Below, piece after piece: positions 33,373-40,243 of a stretch of DNA of 46,881 bases (the first letter of the stretch is position 1; the number at the start of each line of letters is the position of its first letter). The notes beneath the pieces are model-generated. The model was given only the letters and a program-made list of their open reading frames with translations. It ran no database searches and was not told the origin of the DNA. The position numbers and the translations under genes were made by a program. Origin of the DNA: JBOFOR01 sp051654865 (lineage in GTDB: Bacteria; Bacillota; Clostridia; Peptostreptococcales; Peptostreptococcaceae); contig JBOFYV010000097.1 of the NCBI GenBank assembly GCA_051654865.1, positions 1-46,881 on the forward strand, in the 5' to 3' direction.

Positions 33373-34275
33373 TTATAATATTCCTCTTATTTCATCTAAG
33401 CTTTTTATTCCTTCTCTTATCATAAATTCTTCTATTCCATCTATTATTTCAAGACCTATTTTAGGATTTATGAAGTTTGCTGTTCCTACTTGTATACACG
33501 TTGATCCTGCCATTATAAATTCTATTGCATCCTCTGCAGTTGTTATTCCACCCATTCCCATTACTGGTATATTTACGTTTTTGCATACTTCGTGTACCAT
33601 TCTTAATGCTATTGGCTTTATTGCTGGCCCAGATAATCCTGCATATACATTTTCAAACACAGGTTTTCTTTTTCTTATATCTATTGCCATAGCTTTAAAT
33701 GTATTTACTAAAGATACCCCGTCGGCACCTTCTTCTTCACACACTCTGGCCATACCTATTATGTCTTCTGCGTTTGGTGATAATTTTATTACTAAAGGTA
33801 AGTCAGTTATACTTCTTACTTCTCTAACTACTTCTCTAGCTACTTCATTTTTTATTCCGAAAGCCATTCCCCCAGCTTTAACATTTGGACAAGATATGTT
33901 TAATTCTATCATATCTATAGGTTGGTCATTTAATAATTGAACTCCTTTGATATAATCTTCTAAAGTTCCTCCACCTACATTTGCAATTCTTACTAAATCT
34001 AACTCTTTAAAGAATTGTAACTCATTGTCTATGAAACCTTGAACTCCAGGATTTTCAAGACCTACACTGTTCATCATTCCCGATGGAGTTTCTGCAACTC
34101 TCATACCAGCATTTCCGCCTCTTTTTTCTAAAGTAAGCCCTTTACTACTTACCCCACCAAGCTTTTGTATGTCATAAATTTCATTGTATTCTTTTCCAAA
34201 TCCAAATGTTCCCGATGCCATTATAAGTGGATTTTTAAAGTCTATATTTCCGAATTTAACCTCTAAATTAGCCAT
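33373..34275 (-). CDS. pyrD: Dihydroorotate dehydrogenase B, catalytic subunit
   Basis: PyrDB oxidises dihydroorotate with FMN and, through PyrK, reduces NAD+. The 300-residue protein has the class 1B pattern: SSKGLTLEKRGGNAGMRV, the NISCPNVKAGG loop near 127-137 holding the catalytic Cys, and VMGMGGITTAEDAIEFIMAG near 238-257. It overlaps pyrK by 8 bases, in keeping with the obligate PyrD2-PyrK2 complex. Confidence 0.95.
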   Translation of the reverse strand: MANLEVKFGNIDFKNPLIMASGTFGFGKEYNEIYDIQKLGGVSSKGLTLEKRGGNAGMRVAETPSGMMNSVGLENPGVQGFIDNELQFFKELDLVRIANVGGGTLEDYIKGVQLLNDQPIDMIELNISCPNVKAGGMAFGIKNEVAREVVREVRSITDLPLVIKLSPNAEDIIGMARVCEEEGADGVSLVNTFKAMAIDIRKRKPVFENVYAGLSGPAIKPIALRMVHEVCKNVNIPVMGMGGITTAEDAIEFIMAGSTCIQVGTANFINPKIGLEIIDGIEEFMIREGIKSLDEIRGIL

Positions 34276-34960
34276 TTAATATCACGTCCTCTCCCCAGAA
34301 TACAGGGCCATCCTTACAAGTCTTTTTATTTCCAAATTCTGTTTTACAAGTACACACTAAGCATGCACCTACTCCACAAGCCATATGATTTTCTAGAGAT
34401 ACCATTATTTTTGTATCTGTACCTTCTGTCATTTTCACTAGCTTTTCCATCATAGGAGTTGGTCCACAAGTTAATATATAATCATATTTATTTACATCTA
34501 ATATATCCGTTACAAAAGTATCTCCTGTAGCTATATGAACTTCGTTGCAAAGTGCTTGATATTCATCTTCTAGTATAGCTTCTTTTCTAAATCCTAGGTA
34601 TGCATCACAGTTATCTAAATTTTTAGCAACTAAGTATAGTGGTGCAACTCCTATTCCTCCACCTACTAAAGCTATTTTTCCTTCTACTTTTTCGTATCCG
34701 TTTCCGTAAGGTCCTTCTAGCTTTATAGTATCCCCTTCTACTAATCTACTTAGTATTTTTGTTCCTTCTCCTACCACTTTGTATAAAAAACTTATACTTT
34801 TTTCATCTATATCATGTATACTTATTGGTCTTGAAAGTAGTGGGTATGTGTCCCACGCTCTTAACATATAGAACTGCCCCATTTTGCCTTCAAATTGTCC
34901 TGCTACTCTCATCATGTACATGTCTTCGCCTATATATTTATTTTCAAGAATTTTATGCAT
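34268..34960 (-). CDS. pyrK: Dihydroorotate dehydrogenase B, electron transfer subunit
   Basis: PyrK carries FAD and a [2Fe-2S] cluster and passes electrons from PyrD to NAD+. The 230-residue protein has the FAD-binding RPISIHDIDEKS near 41-52, a nucleotide-binding GGGIGVAPLYLV near 98-109, and the cluster cysteines in CGVGACLVCTCKTE and KTCKDGPVF near 195-222. It overlaps both pyrB (8 bases) and pyrD (8 bases). Confidence 0.95.
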   Translation of the reverse strand: MHKILENKYIGEDMYMMRVAGQFEGKMGQFYMLRAWDTYPLLSRPISIHDIDEKSISFLYKVVGEGTKILSRLVEGDTIKLEGPYGNGYEKVEGKIALVGGGIGVAPLYLVAKNLDNCDAYLGFRKEAILEDEYQALCNEVHIATGDTFVTDILDVNKYDYILTCGPTPMMEKLVKMTEGTDTKIMVSLENHMACGVGACLVCTCKTEFGNKKTCKDGPVFWGEDVILNG

Positions 34961-35912
34961 TTATAAGTATCCTCTCTTCTATTTCATTTCTTAATACACC
35001 TAAACCTAAAAGCTTCATTATTAAAGCCATTCTTACATACATTCCATATTTAGCTTGCTTGAAGTATACAGCTCTTTCGTCTGTATCTACATCTACATCT
35101 ATTTCATTTACTCTTGGTAATGGATGCATTACTAACATATCTTTTCTAGCTTTGCTCATTTTTGTTGCATTTAATATATAGCAATCCTTAAGTCTTTCAT
35201 ATTGTTCTTGATCTTCGAATCTTTCTCTTTGAACTCTTGTCATATATAAAACATCTAAACTTCCTATAACATCATCTAGGTTATTAGTTTCATAATATGC
35301 ATGACCTTTTATTGCTTCTTTTATATACTCTGGCATTTTTAATTCATCTGGTGATATAAACACAAACTTTGTATTTTTGTATCTTGCCATAGCTTTTACT
35401 AATGAATGTACTGTTCTTCCATTCTTTAAGTCTCCACATAGTCCTATTGTGTGACCTTCTAAACTTCCTTTTAGTGATTTTATAGTAAGTAGATCTGTAA
35501 GTGTTTGAGTTGGATGTTGATTTCCTCCGTCTCCCGCGTTTATAAATGGTACTTCTGAATACTCTGCTGCTTCATGAGCTGATCCCGCTACTGGATGTCT
35601 CATTACTATTGCATCTGCATAGCACGCCACTGTTCTTATAGTGTCTCCTAATGATTCACCTTTAGATACAGATGATGAATTTGGTTCTGAAAAACCTACA
35701 ATTCTTCCACCTAATCTACACATAGCTGCTTCAAAGCTTAATCTTGTTCTTGTTGATGGCTCATAGAATAATGTAGCCAATACTTTTCCTTCACATATAC
35801 GGGAATATTTTGACGGATCGTCAATTATATTTTGAGATAATGATAATATATCGTCTATTTCTTTTATAGAAAAATCTTCTGGTTGGATTAAATTTCTTCC
35901 TTGTAATAACAT
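34953..35912 (-). CDS. pyrB: Aspartate carbamoyltransferase, catalytic subunit
   Basis: PyrB makes carbamoyl-aspartate. The 319-residue protein has the carbamoyl-phosphate loop STRTRLSFE near 54-62, the HPTQTLTDL stretch near 133 and HPLPRVNEID near 262-271. No pyrI regulatory subunit follows; pyrK overlaps its end instead. AAGGAGG lies 9 bases before the ATG, directly abutting a PyrR-type RNA hairpin, so this first gene of the operon is the likely point of control by UMP. Confidence 0.95.
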   Translation of the reverse strand: MLLQGRNLIQPEDFSIKEIDDILSLSQNIIDDPSKYSRICEGKVLATLFYEPSTRTRLSFEAAMCRLGGRIVGFSEPNSSSVSKGESLGDTIRTVACYADAIVMRHPVAGSAHEAAEYSEVPFINAGDGGNQHPTQTLTDLLTIKSLKGSLEGHTIGLCGDLKNGRTVHSLVKAMARYKNTKFVFISPDELKMPEYIKEAIKGHAYYETNNLDDVIGSLDVLYMTRVQRERFEDQEQYERLKDCYILNATKMSKARKDMLVMHPLPRVNEIDVDVDTDERAVYFKQAKYGMYVRMALIMKLLGLGVLRNEIEERILINA

Positions 35913-35929
35913 AAATATTTTCCTCCTTT

Positions 35930-35949
35930 TTCAGCCTCTCTGGACTGAA
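35930..35949 (-). promoter_or_regulatory. PyrR-binding RNA hairpin before pyrB
   Basis: The minus-strand RNA holds AGUCCAGAGAGGCU (35946-35933), an exact fit to the PyrR consensus ARUCCNGNGAGGYU, flanked by 5-bp stem arms TTCAG and CTGAA. The Shine-Dalgarno starts one base after the stem, and there is no terminator between hairpin and gene. Control by PyrR-UMP is therefore probably at translation. Confidence 0.88.
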
Positions 35950-35976
35950 TTTAAAAGTATTTTTTATTCTGATAGT

Positions 35977-36005
35977 AGCTTAACACCTTTTACATTAATT
36001 GTCAA
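35977..36005 (-). promoter_or_regulatory. Promoter of pyrBKDE
   Basis: A perfect -35 TTGACA (36005-36000), 17-base spacer and TAAGCT (35982-35977) on the minus strand. The start would lie near 35970, leaving a leader of about 58 bases that includes the PyrR hairpin. Confidence 0.75.
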
Positions 36006-36041
36006 CATATTCTCAATCTGCTTTTGATTTCTTTTCATAAC

Positions 36042-36076
36042 AAAAAGGGCCACTTCCTAAAAAGTGCCCCTTTTTT
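36042..36076 (-). terminator. Terminator of the NlpC/P60 gene
   Basis: AAAAAGGGCCACTT (36042-36055) pairs with AAGTGCCCCTTTTT (36062-36075) with one internal mismatch. It lies between the hydrolase stop codon and the pyrB promoter. Confidence 0.8.
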
Positions 36077-36081
36077 ATATA

Positions 36082-37245
36082 TTATAAAACTCTCTTAGCG
36101 TTTACGAATCTTGAGCTATAGTAAGATGAGTTTATACTTGTTACACTAACTGTTTTTCCTGATGATGGAGAATGTATCATGTTTCCTCCACCTACATATA
36201 TTCCACAGTGACTTACACCACTTCCACTAGTATTAAAGAATACTAAATCTCCTGGTTGTAAGTTTGCTTTACTTACTGTTTGACCATACCCTGATTGAGC
36301 ACTAGATGTTCTTGGTAAAGATACACCTGCAGCATTTCTAAATACATAAGAAGTGAATCCTGAACAGTCGAAGCTATTTGGACCTTCTGCACCCCAAACA
36401 TATGGAGATCCCATTTTAGAATATGCTAAATTTAATACAGCTTGAACTTTTGATTGCCCTGGAGCTGGTGGATTGTATGAGTCATTATTATCTTGCTCTG
36501 GCTTTGTAGTAGGCTTTTCAGTTTGTCCACTATTGCTATTTGAGCTATTATTTGAACTTGAATTACTATTTGAACTCGAGCTATTATTTGAGCTTGAGTT
36601 ATTATTCGAAGTTGAGTTACTGTTTGAAGTTGTGTTATTGTTTGAGTTAGAATTTGAAGTAGTATTTGATTCAACATTTGTATTAACATTCTCTACAACT
36701 TCCTCTTCAACTTCTATAACAGGAGCTTCTTCAGATACATATAAATTTCTTATATATCCTTCTTCTTCTCCTTTTTTAACTTTTAACCAGTTTTCATTTT
36801 CTTCTAATACTTTTATAGTACTTCCTATTTCAAGTTCTTCAACTATTTCTGATTCTACATTAGCTTCTTTTCTAAGGTTAACCTTATCTGCTGTTATGTA
36901 TCCTTTAGCTTCTTTTATGTCTACGTATCTAGCTGGTAACCAACCTTTTCCGTCTTCAACTTCTACTTCTACCCATTCTCCTTGAGTAGCTACTAATTTG
37001 AATTCATCTCCAGTATATGCTATATGTTGAACACTACCTTCTTCTCTTATCTTAACTGCTACACCATCTTTTACTACTGCAACTTTATATGTAGTTTCTT
37101 TGTACTCTCCTAATTCTAGTGTTGAATTAGCATTTTCTTCTTTTGTTTCAGCCGCTTTATTTTCTATTTCATCAGCATTTGAAACTGAATTCATCGATAA
37201 TGCCATTACCGACGCAAACATTGGTACTAATATTTTTCTCTTCAT
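36082..37245 (-). CDS. Secreted SH3-NlpC/P60 cell-wall hydrolase
   Basis: This 387-residue endopeptidase cleaves peptidoglycan stem peptides outside the cell. It has a Sec signal peptide (1-24) and two bacterial SH3 domains (about 55-110 and 115-170) for wall binding. A Ser/Asn low-complexity linker covers about 190-250, and the C-terminal NlpC/P60 domain about 268-387. The catalytic residues are Cys294 (DCSGF), His346 (SHCGIYVG) and the polar third residue His358 (MIHSPS). GGAGGGA precedes the ATG. Tandem WalR-like boxes 100-130 bases upstream suggest control by the cell-wall two-component system WalRK. Confidence 0.93.
   Translation of the reverse strand: MKRKILVPMFASVMALSMNSVSNADEIENKAAETKEENANSTLELGEYKETTYKVAVVKDGVAVKIREEGSVQHIAYTGDEFKLVATQGEWVEVEVEDGKGWLPARYVDIKEAKGYITADKVNLRKEANVESEIVEELEIGSTIKVLEENENWLKVKKGEEEGYIRNLYVSEEAPVIEVEEEVVENVNTNVESNTTSNSNSNNNTTSNSNSTSNNNSSSNNSSSSNSNSSSNNSSNSNSGQTEKPTTKPEQDNNDSYNPPAPGQSKVQAVLNLAYSKMGSPYVWGAEGPNSFDCSGFTSYVFRNAAGVSLPRTSSAQSGYGQTVSKANLQPGDLVFFNTSGSGVSHCGIYVGGGNMIHSPSSGKTVSVTSINSSYYSSRFVNAKRVL
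36525..36672. repeat. Low-complexity repeat coding the Ser/Asn linker
   Basis: Degenerate short units built on (T)TTGA(A/G)(C/G)TT and ATTATT repeat through this stretch. They encode alternating Ser and Asn in the NlpC/P60 linker. Such tracts change length readily by slippage, so the linker probably varies between strains. Confidence 0.75.
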
Positions 37246-37341
37246 GATATCTTTCCCTCCAAAAATTCACCATAAGGTTCCTTACGTGTTATTTTTATAG
37301 GTGTATTTATCTAGGATAAAATACTAATACACAAGATATTT

Positions 37342-37378
37342 TGTAAATTTTTGTAACTGTTTTGTAATCTATTGTTAA
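37342..37378 (+). promoter_or_regulatory. WalR-like direct repeats upstream of the NlpC/P60 gene
   Basis: TGTAAA (37342), TGTAAC (37352), TGTAAT (37363) and TGTTAA (37373) lie in one direction with 10-11 base spacing. The middle pair is TGTAAC-N5-TGTAAT, a full match to the WalR box TGTWAH-N5-TGTWAH. A minus-strand -10 candidate, TAGTAT (37326-37321), follows at the right distance for WalR contacting the -35 region. The gap 37246-37593 otherwise holds the hydrolase leader and a plus-strand hairpin. Confidence 0.55.
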
Positions 37379-37560
37379 TTTTTTTATAGTATTCTTATAT
37401 TATAATCGATTTAAATTTACATCTTGTATAAAAATTATTTTTTACTTGCTAAACTATTTATTTTATCCAATGTATCACCTAAATATACATTCTCTTATAA
37501 TTAATTATAACTTAAATAGGCTCACAAGTAAAGTTTTTTGTAGTTTTTGACGTATTTTCA

Positions 37561-37589
37561 CGCATAAATGTTAGTTTATGTGTTTTTTT
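37561..37589 (+). terminator. Plus-strand terminator-like hairpin with no upstream gene
   Basis: CGCATAAA (37561-37568) pairs with TTTATGTG (37574-37581), one G-U, loop of five bases, then TTTTTTT-G. The T run is on the plus strand, but both flanking genes are on the minus strand. It may end a small RNA. Confidence 0.4.
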
Positions 37590-37593
37590 GTAT

Positions 37594-38406
37594 TCAATTT
37601 ATTTTATATAGTTTATTTATATAAATATCTACTTTTTCTACATATATCGATGTTACACTTTCTATACAGTTCTTAATTATTTCTTGAACGTTTTCTAGAT
37701 TTTGAATTAAAAGTATATTATTTATGTTAATATTTATCTGTATGTGTATACTATTATTTATATTAATTATCTTAATTTTATTTATTTTTTCAACTTCTTC
37801 AAACTTTGAAATTTCATATCTTACAACATCTTCTATAACATTTGGGCTTATAAAAAATTTTCCCATATAACTAAAAGTGGGCCTTATTATTGTTTTTTCT
37901 AATATTTGTTCTGTCTTATTATTTTTCCTAAAAAATTTCCTCTTTAAAGAATCTATTTTTAAACCACTTGCCATAGGCTTTATTTCAATCGTCGGTACAG
38001 GTATAATGTGATTGCCTTTTTTTCTAGAGTTTTTAGCTTTAATTATCTCAGATTCATCACTTACTTCTTCTATTTTTATATACTTATGTATTTCATCTAA
38101 TTCCAGCGCTTTAGCTATTTTATTTACCATCTTATCAGATGTTCCTAATATCAATATGTTATTTATATTAAGTTCCCTCAATTTTAGTTTTACTGATTTT
38201 AAATGCTCTTTGTTATCAAAAATAGCTCTTCTTACTGCTTCCATTGTTGTGCTTGCTTGCTTAGCAGATACACCTGCTAGTATTTTATTTTTATGTATTA
38301 GTATTCCATCGTCAATAATGTAATCTATGTTATTATCATAAGCAACTTCTAATGCTTTATAGCTTTTTCCAGTTCCGCTAGAACCCACTAATGCATATAC
38401 TTTCAT
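37594..38406 (-). CDS. P-loop protein with Asp23/Gls24-like C-terminal domain
   Basis: This 270-residue protein starts with a Walker A motif, LVGSSGTGKSYKA (residues 6-18), and a Walker B-like NNILILGTSD near 80-89. A basic linker (KAKNSRKKG, SLKRKFFRKNN) covers about 124-167. The C-terminal 100 residues, from IRPTFSYMGKFFISPNVIEDVVRYEI onward, resemble the Asp23/Gls24 envelope-stress fold (ISPNVIEDVVRYEISKFEEV). Such a P-loop/Asp23 combination occurs as a conserved uncharacterised clostridial protein, as I recall. AGAGGAG precedes the ATG. It stands between the CODH-like operon and the cell-wall hydrolase. A role at the membrane or envelope is only inferred. Confidence 0.65.
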   Translation of the reverse strand: MKVYALVGSSGTGKSYKALEVAYDNNIDYIIDDGILIHKNKILAGVSAKQASTTMEAVRRAIFDNKEHLKSVKLKLRELNINNILILGTSDKMVNKIAKALELDEIHKYIKIEEVSDESEIIKAKNSRKKGNHIIPVPTIEIKPMASGLKIDSLKRKFFRKNNKTEQILEKTIIRPTFSYMGKFFISPNVIEDVVRYEISKFEEVEKINKIKIININNSIHIQINININNILLIQNLENVQEIIKNCIESVTSIYVEKVDIYINKLYKIN

Positions 38407-38480
38407 ACAATAAACTCCTCTTTAATCCATTTTTATCTAATTATATCATTAAATGTATAATCTCAATCACCAATGCATAA

Positions 38481-38525
38481 AATAAAGGTCTTAATCACAC
38501 AAAATATGTAATTAAGACCTTTATT
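38481..38525 (-). terminator. Terminator of the cooS operon
   Basis: AATAAAGGTCTTAAT (38481-38495) pairs perfectly with ATTAAGACCTTTATT (38511-38525). A U-rich stretch follows on the minus strand. It is four bases past the oxidoreductase stop. Confidence 0.88.
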
Positions 38526-38528
38526 TAT

Positions 38529-39797
38529 TTATATACTATAGCAAAACTCTCCATTTTCTTTTAGTTCTAAGAAATCTCCATATCCTATATCAAATATTCT
38601 ATCTTCTAAATTTTCTATCTTAATTTTATTCTTTATTAAGTATGCTAATGAACCTGTATAGGATACATCACCTTGAGCTACTACACCATAAATTATATCA
38701 TCTTTATAGATGAATTTTTTATAATGATCTCCATCTATTCTAGTACACACTTTATAACTATCATCTTCAGGATTAACCATTCCTAGAGAAACTGTTGCTA
38801 TTCGCATAAAGTTCATACTATTTTTTAATGAGAAACTATCACCTATTTCTTTTTCTACTCCAACCATATTATAAGCCGCTGCTATACCTTGTTTAACAGC
38901 CAATGGCCATATAGCATTTTTTCCTACAACATCTCCAGCAGCATATATATCATTTATATTAGTCTCACATTTAGAATTGATTATTATACCTCTATCACAC
39001 TCTATTGACGTATTATTAATAAACTCTACATTTGGTGAAACACCTGTTGCAACTATAATCATATCACTTTCTATTAGATTATCTCCATTTAATTTAATGC
39101 CTCTTACTTGTTTATTACTATCTAAAACTATTTCTTCAATTTTTGAATTTGAATATAGTTTTACACCTTTTTGTACAAATTTATTTTCATAAGTGTACGC
39201 AGTATGTTTGTCTAGTTGCTTATTTAATATAAAAGGTTCTGTATATACAAGAGATACTTCTAAATTTTTATATTCCATTAATCCTACTAATGCATCTATT
39301 CCTACTAATCCAGCTCCTATAACTGCTACTTTGCTAGCATTAATAGCCTTTTCTTTTATTTTGTATATATCATCTATATTTCTTACTGAAAATACATTTT
39401 CACCTTCTCTTAGGTTTTTTATTGGAGGCACAAAAGCAGAAGCACCTGTTGCTATTAGTAATTTATCATACTCTATAACTTGATTTTCTAACTCTACTAA
39501 TTTTTCTTTTTCATCTATACCCTTAACACTTTGGTTTTTAATCCACTTTATATTATTTTTTTCTATAAAATCTGATTCTACAAAGTTTATTTCTTCTACA
39601 CTCCTATGATTAGATATAACATGATGTAACATACATCGAGAATATATTTTTTCATCCTTAGATATTAATATTATCTCACCTTCACTATCCAATTCTCTCA
39701 AAGTTTTCACAGCATTTATACCTGCTGCACTGGCTCCTAAAACTACATACTTCATTACTCGCTTACCTTTAAACATATTTTTTATTTTTTCTAACAT
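38529..39797 (-). CDS. CODH-associated FAD/NAD(P)-dependent oxidoreductase
   Basis: This 422-residue flavoprotein of the pyridine nucleotide-disulfide/NADH oxidase fold has an FAD-binding VVLGASAAGINAVKTL near 18-33. Its NAD(P)-binding motif is KVAVIGAGLVGIDAL near 155-169, and the second FAD motif is DIYAAGDVVG near 280. It lacks the CxxxxC redox disulfide of disulfide reductases. The ATG at 39797 has AAGGAGG upstream; MKYVVLG 14 codons later is an alternative. The start overlaps cooF by 7 bases. It most likely shuttles electrons between the CooF ferredoxin and NAD(P)H, completing a cytosolic CooS-CooF-flavoprotein chain. Confidence 0.87.
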   Translation of the reverse strand: MLEKIKNMFKGKRVMKYVVLGASAAGINAVKTLRELDSEGEIILISKDEKIYSRCMLHHVISNHRSVEEINFVESDFIEKNNIKWIKNQSVKGIDEKEKLVELENQVIEYDKLLIATGASAFVPPIKNLREGENVFSVRNIDDIYKIKEKAINASKVAVIGAGLVGIDALVGLMEYKNLEVSLVYTEPFILNKQLDKHTAYTYENKFVQKGVKLYSNSKIEEIVLDSNKQVRGIKLNGDNLIESDMIIVATGVSPNVEFINNTSIECDRGIIINSKCETNINDIYAAGDVVGKNAIWPLAVKQGIAAAYNMVGVEKEIGDSFSLKNSMNFMRIATVSLGMVNPEDDSYKVCTRIDGDHYKKFIYKDDIIYGVVAQGDVSYTGSLAYLIKNKIKIENLEDRIFDIGYGDFLELKENGEFCYSI

Positions 39798-40243
39798 AAG
39801 CTGCCTCCTTTTTGTAACTCTATCGCTCCACTTGGGCAACTAGCTACACATCTAGGACATTCTTCGTTTTTGCATAAATCACACTTTAATATAGTTTGTT
39901 TACTTCTATCATCTGGCTTTAATACACCATAAGGGCATGACATTACACACATATAACAAGATCCACATCTTTCCTCATCATATAAAACCAAACTATTCTC
40001 TTTATCCTTATACATAGCTCCACTCATACATGTTAAAACACATTCAGGCTCATCACAATGTCTGCAAATTATAGGAACAGGCTTATCATTTTTATCTAGT
40101 TCAATGTGACCCCTACTGTCATTATCTATATTTTCTAAGTCTAATGTATATATGTTATTACCTTCACTGTGTTTTAGCATACAAGCTAAAACACAATTTT
40201 GGCATCCAGTACATAATTCTTTATTAATTAAAATTCTATGCAT
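39791..40243 (-). CDS. cooF: CooF-like four-cluster ferredoxin
   Basis: This 150-residue electron carrier has four groups of cysteines for four [4Fe-4S] clusters: CTGCQNCVLACMLKH near 16-30, CRHCDEPECVLTCMSGA near 60-76, CGSCYMCVMSCPYGV near 93-107 and CDLCKNEECPRCVASCPSG near 121-139. The pattern matches the CooF/HycB/DmsB-type proteins that take electrons from CooS. It overlaps cooS by 8 bases and the flavoprotein gene by 7, so all three are translated together. No hydrogenase (CooMKLXUH) genes are near. Confidence 0.9.
   Translation of the reverse strand: MHRILINKELCTGCQNCVLACMLKHSEGNNIYTLDLENIDNDSRGHIELDKNDKPVPIICRHCDEPECVLTCMSGAMYKDKENSLVLYDEERCGSCYMCVMSCPYGVLKPDDRSKQTILKCDLCKNEECPRCVASCPSGAIELQKGGSLC

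Noticed and set aside
36473..36985. Plus-strand frame rich in LLFELE repeats opposite the NlpC/P60 gene
   Set aside because: It is the antisense of the Ser/Asn linker, with no ribosome site or homology.
37495..37510. TTATAATTAATTATAA palindrome
   Set aside because: Built only of A and T in a very AT-rich gap, so chance is a sufficient explanation.
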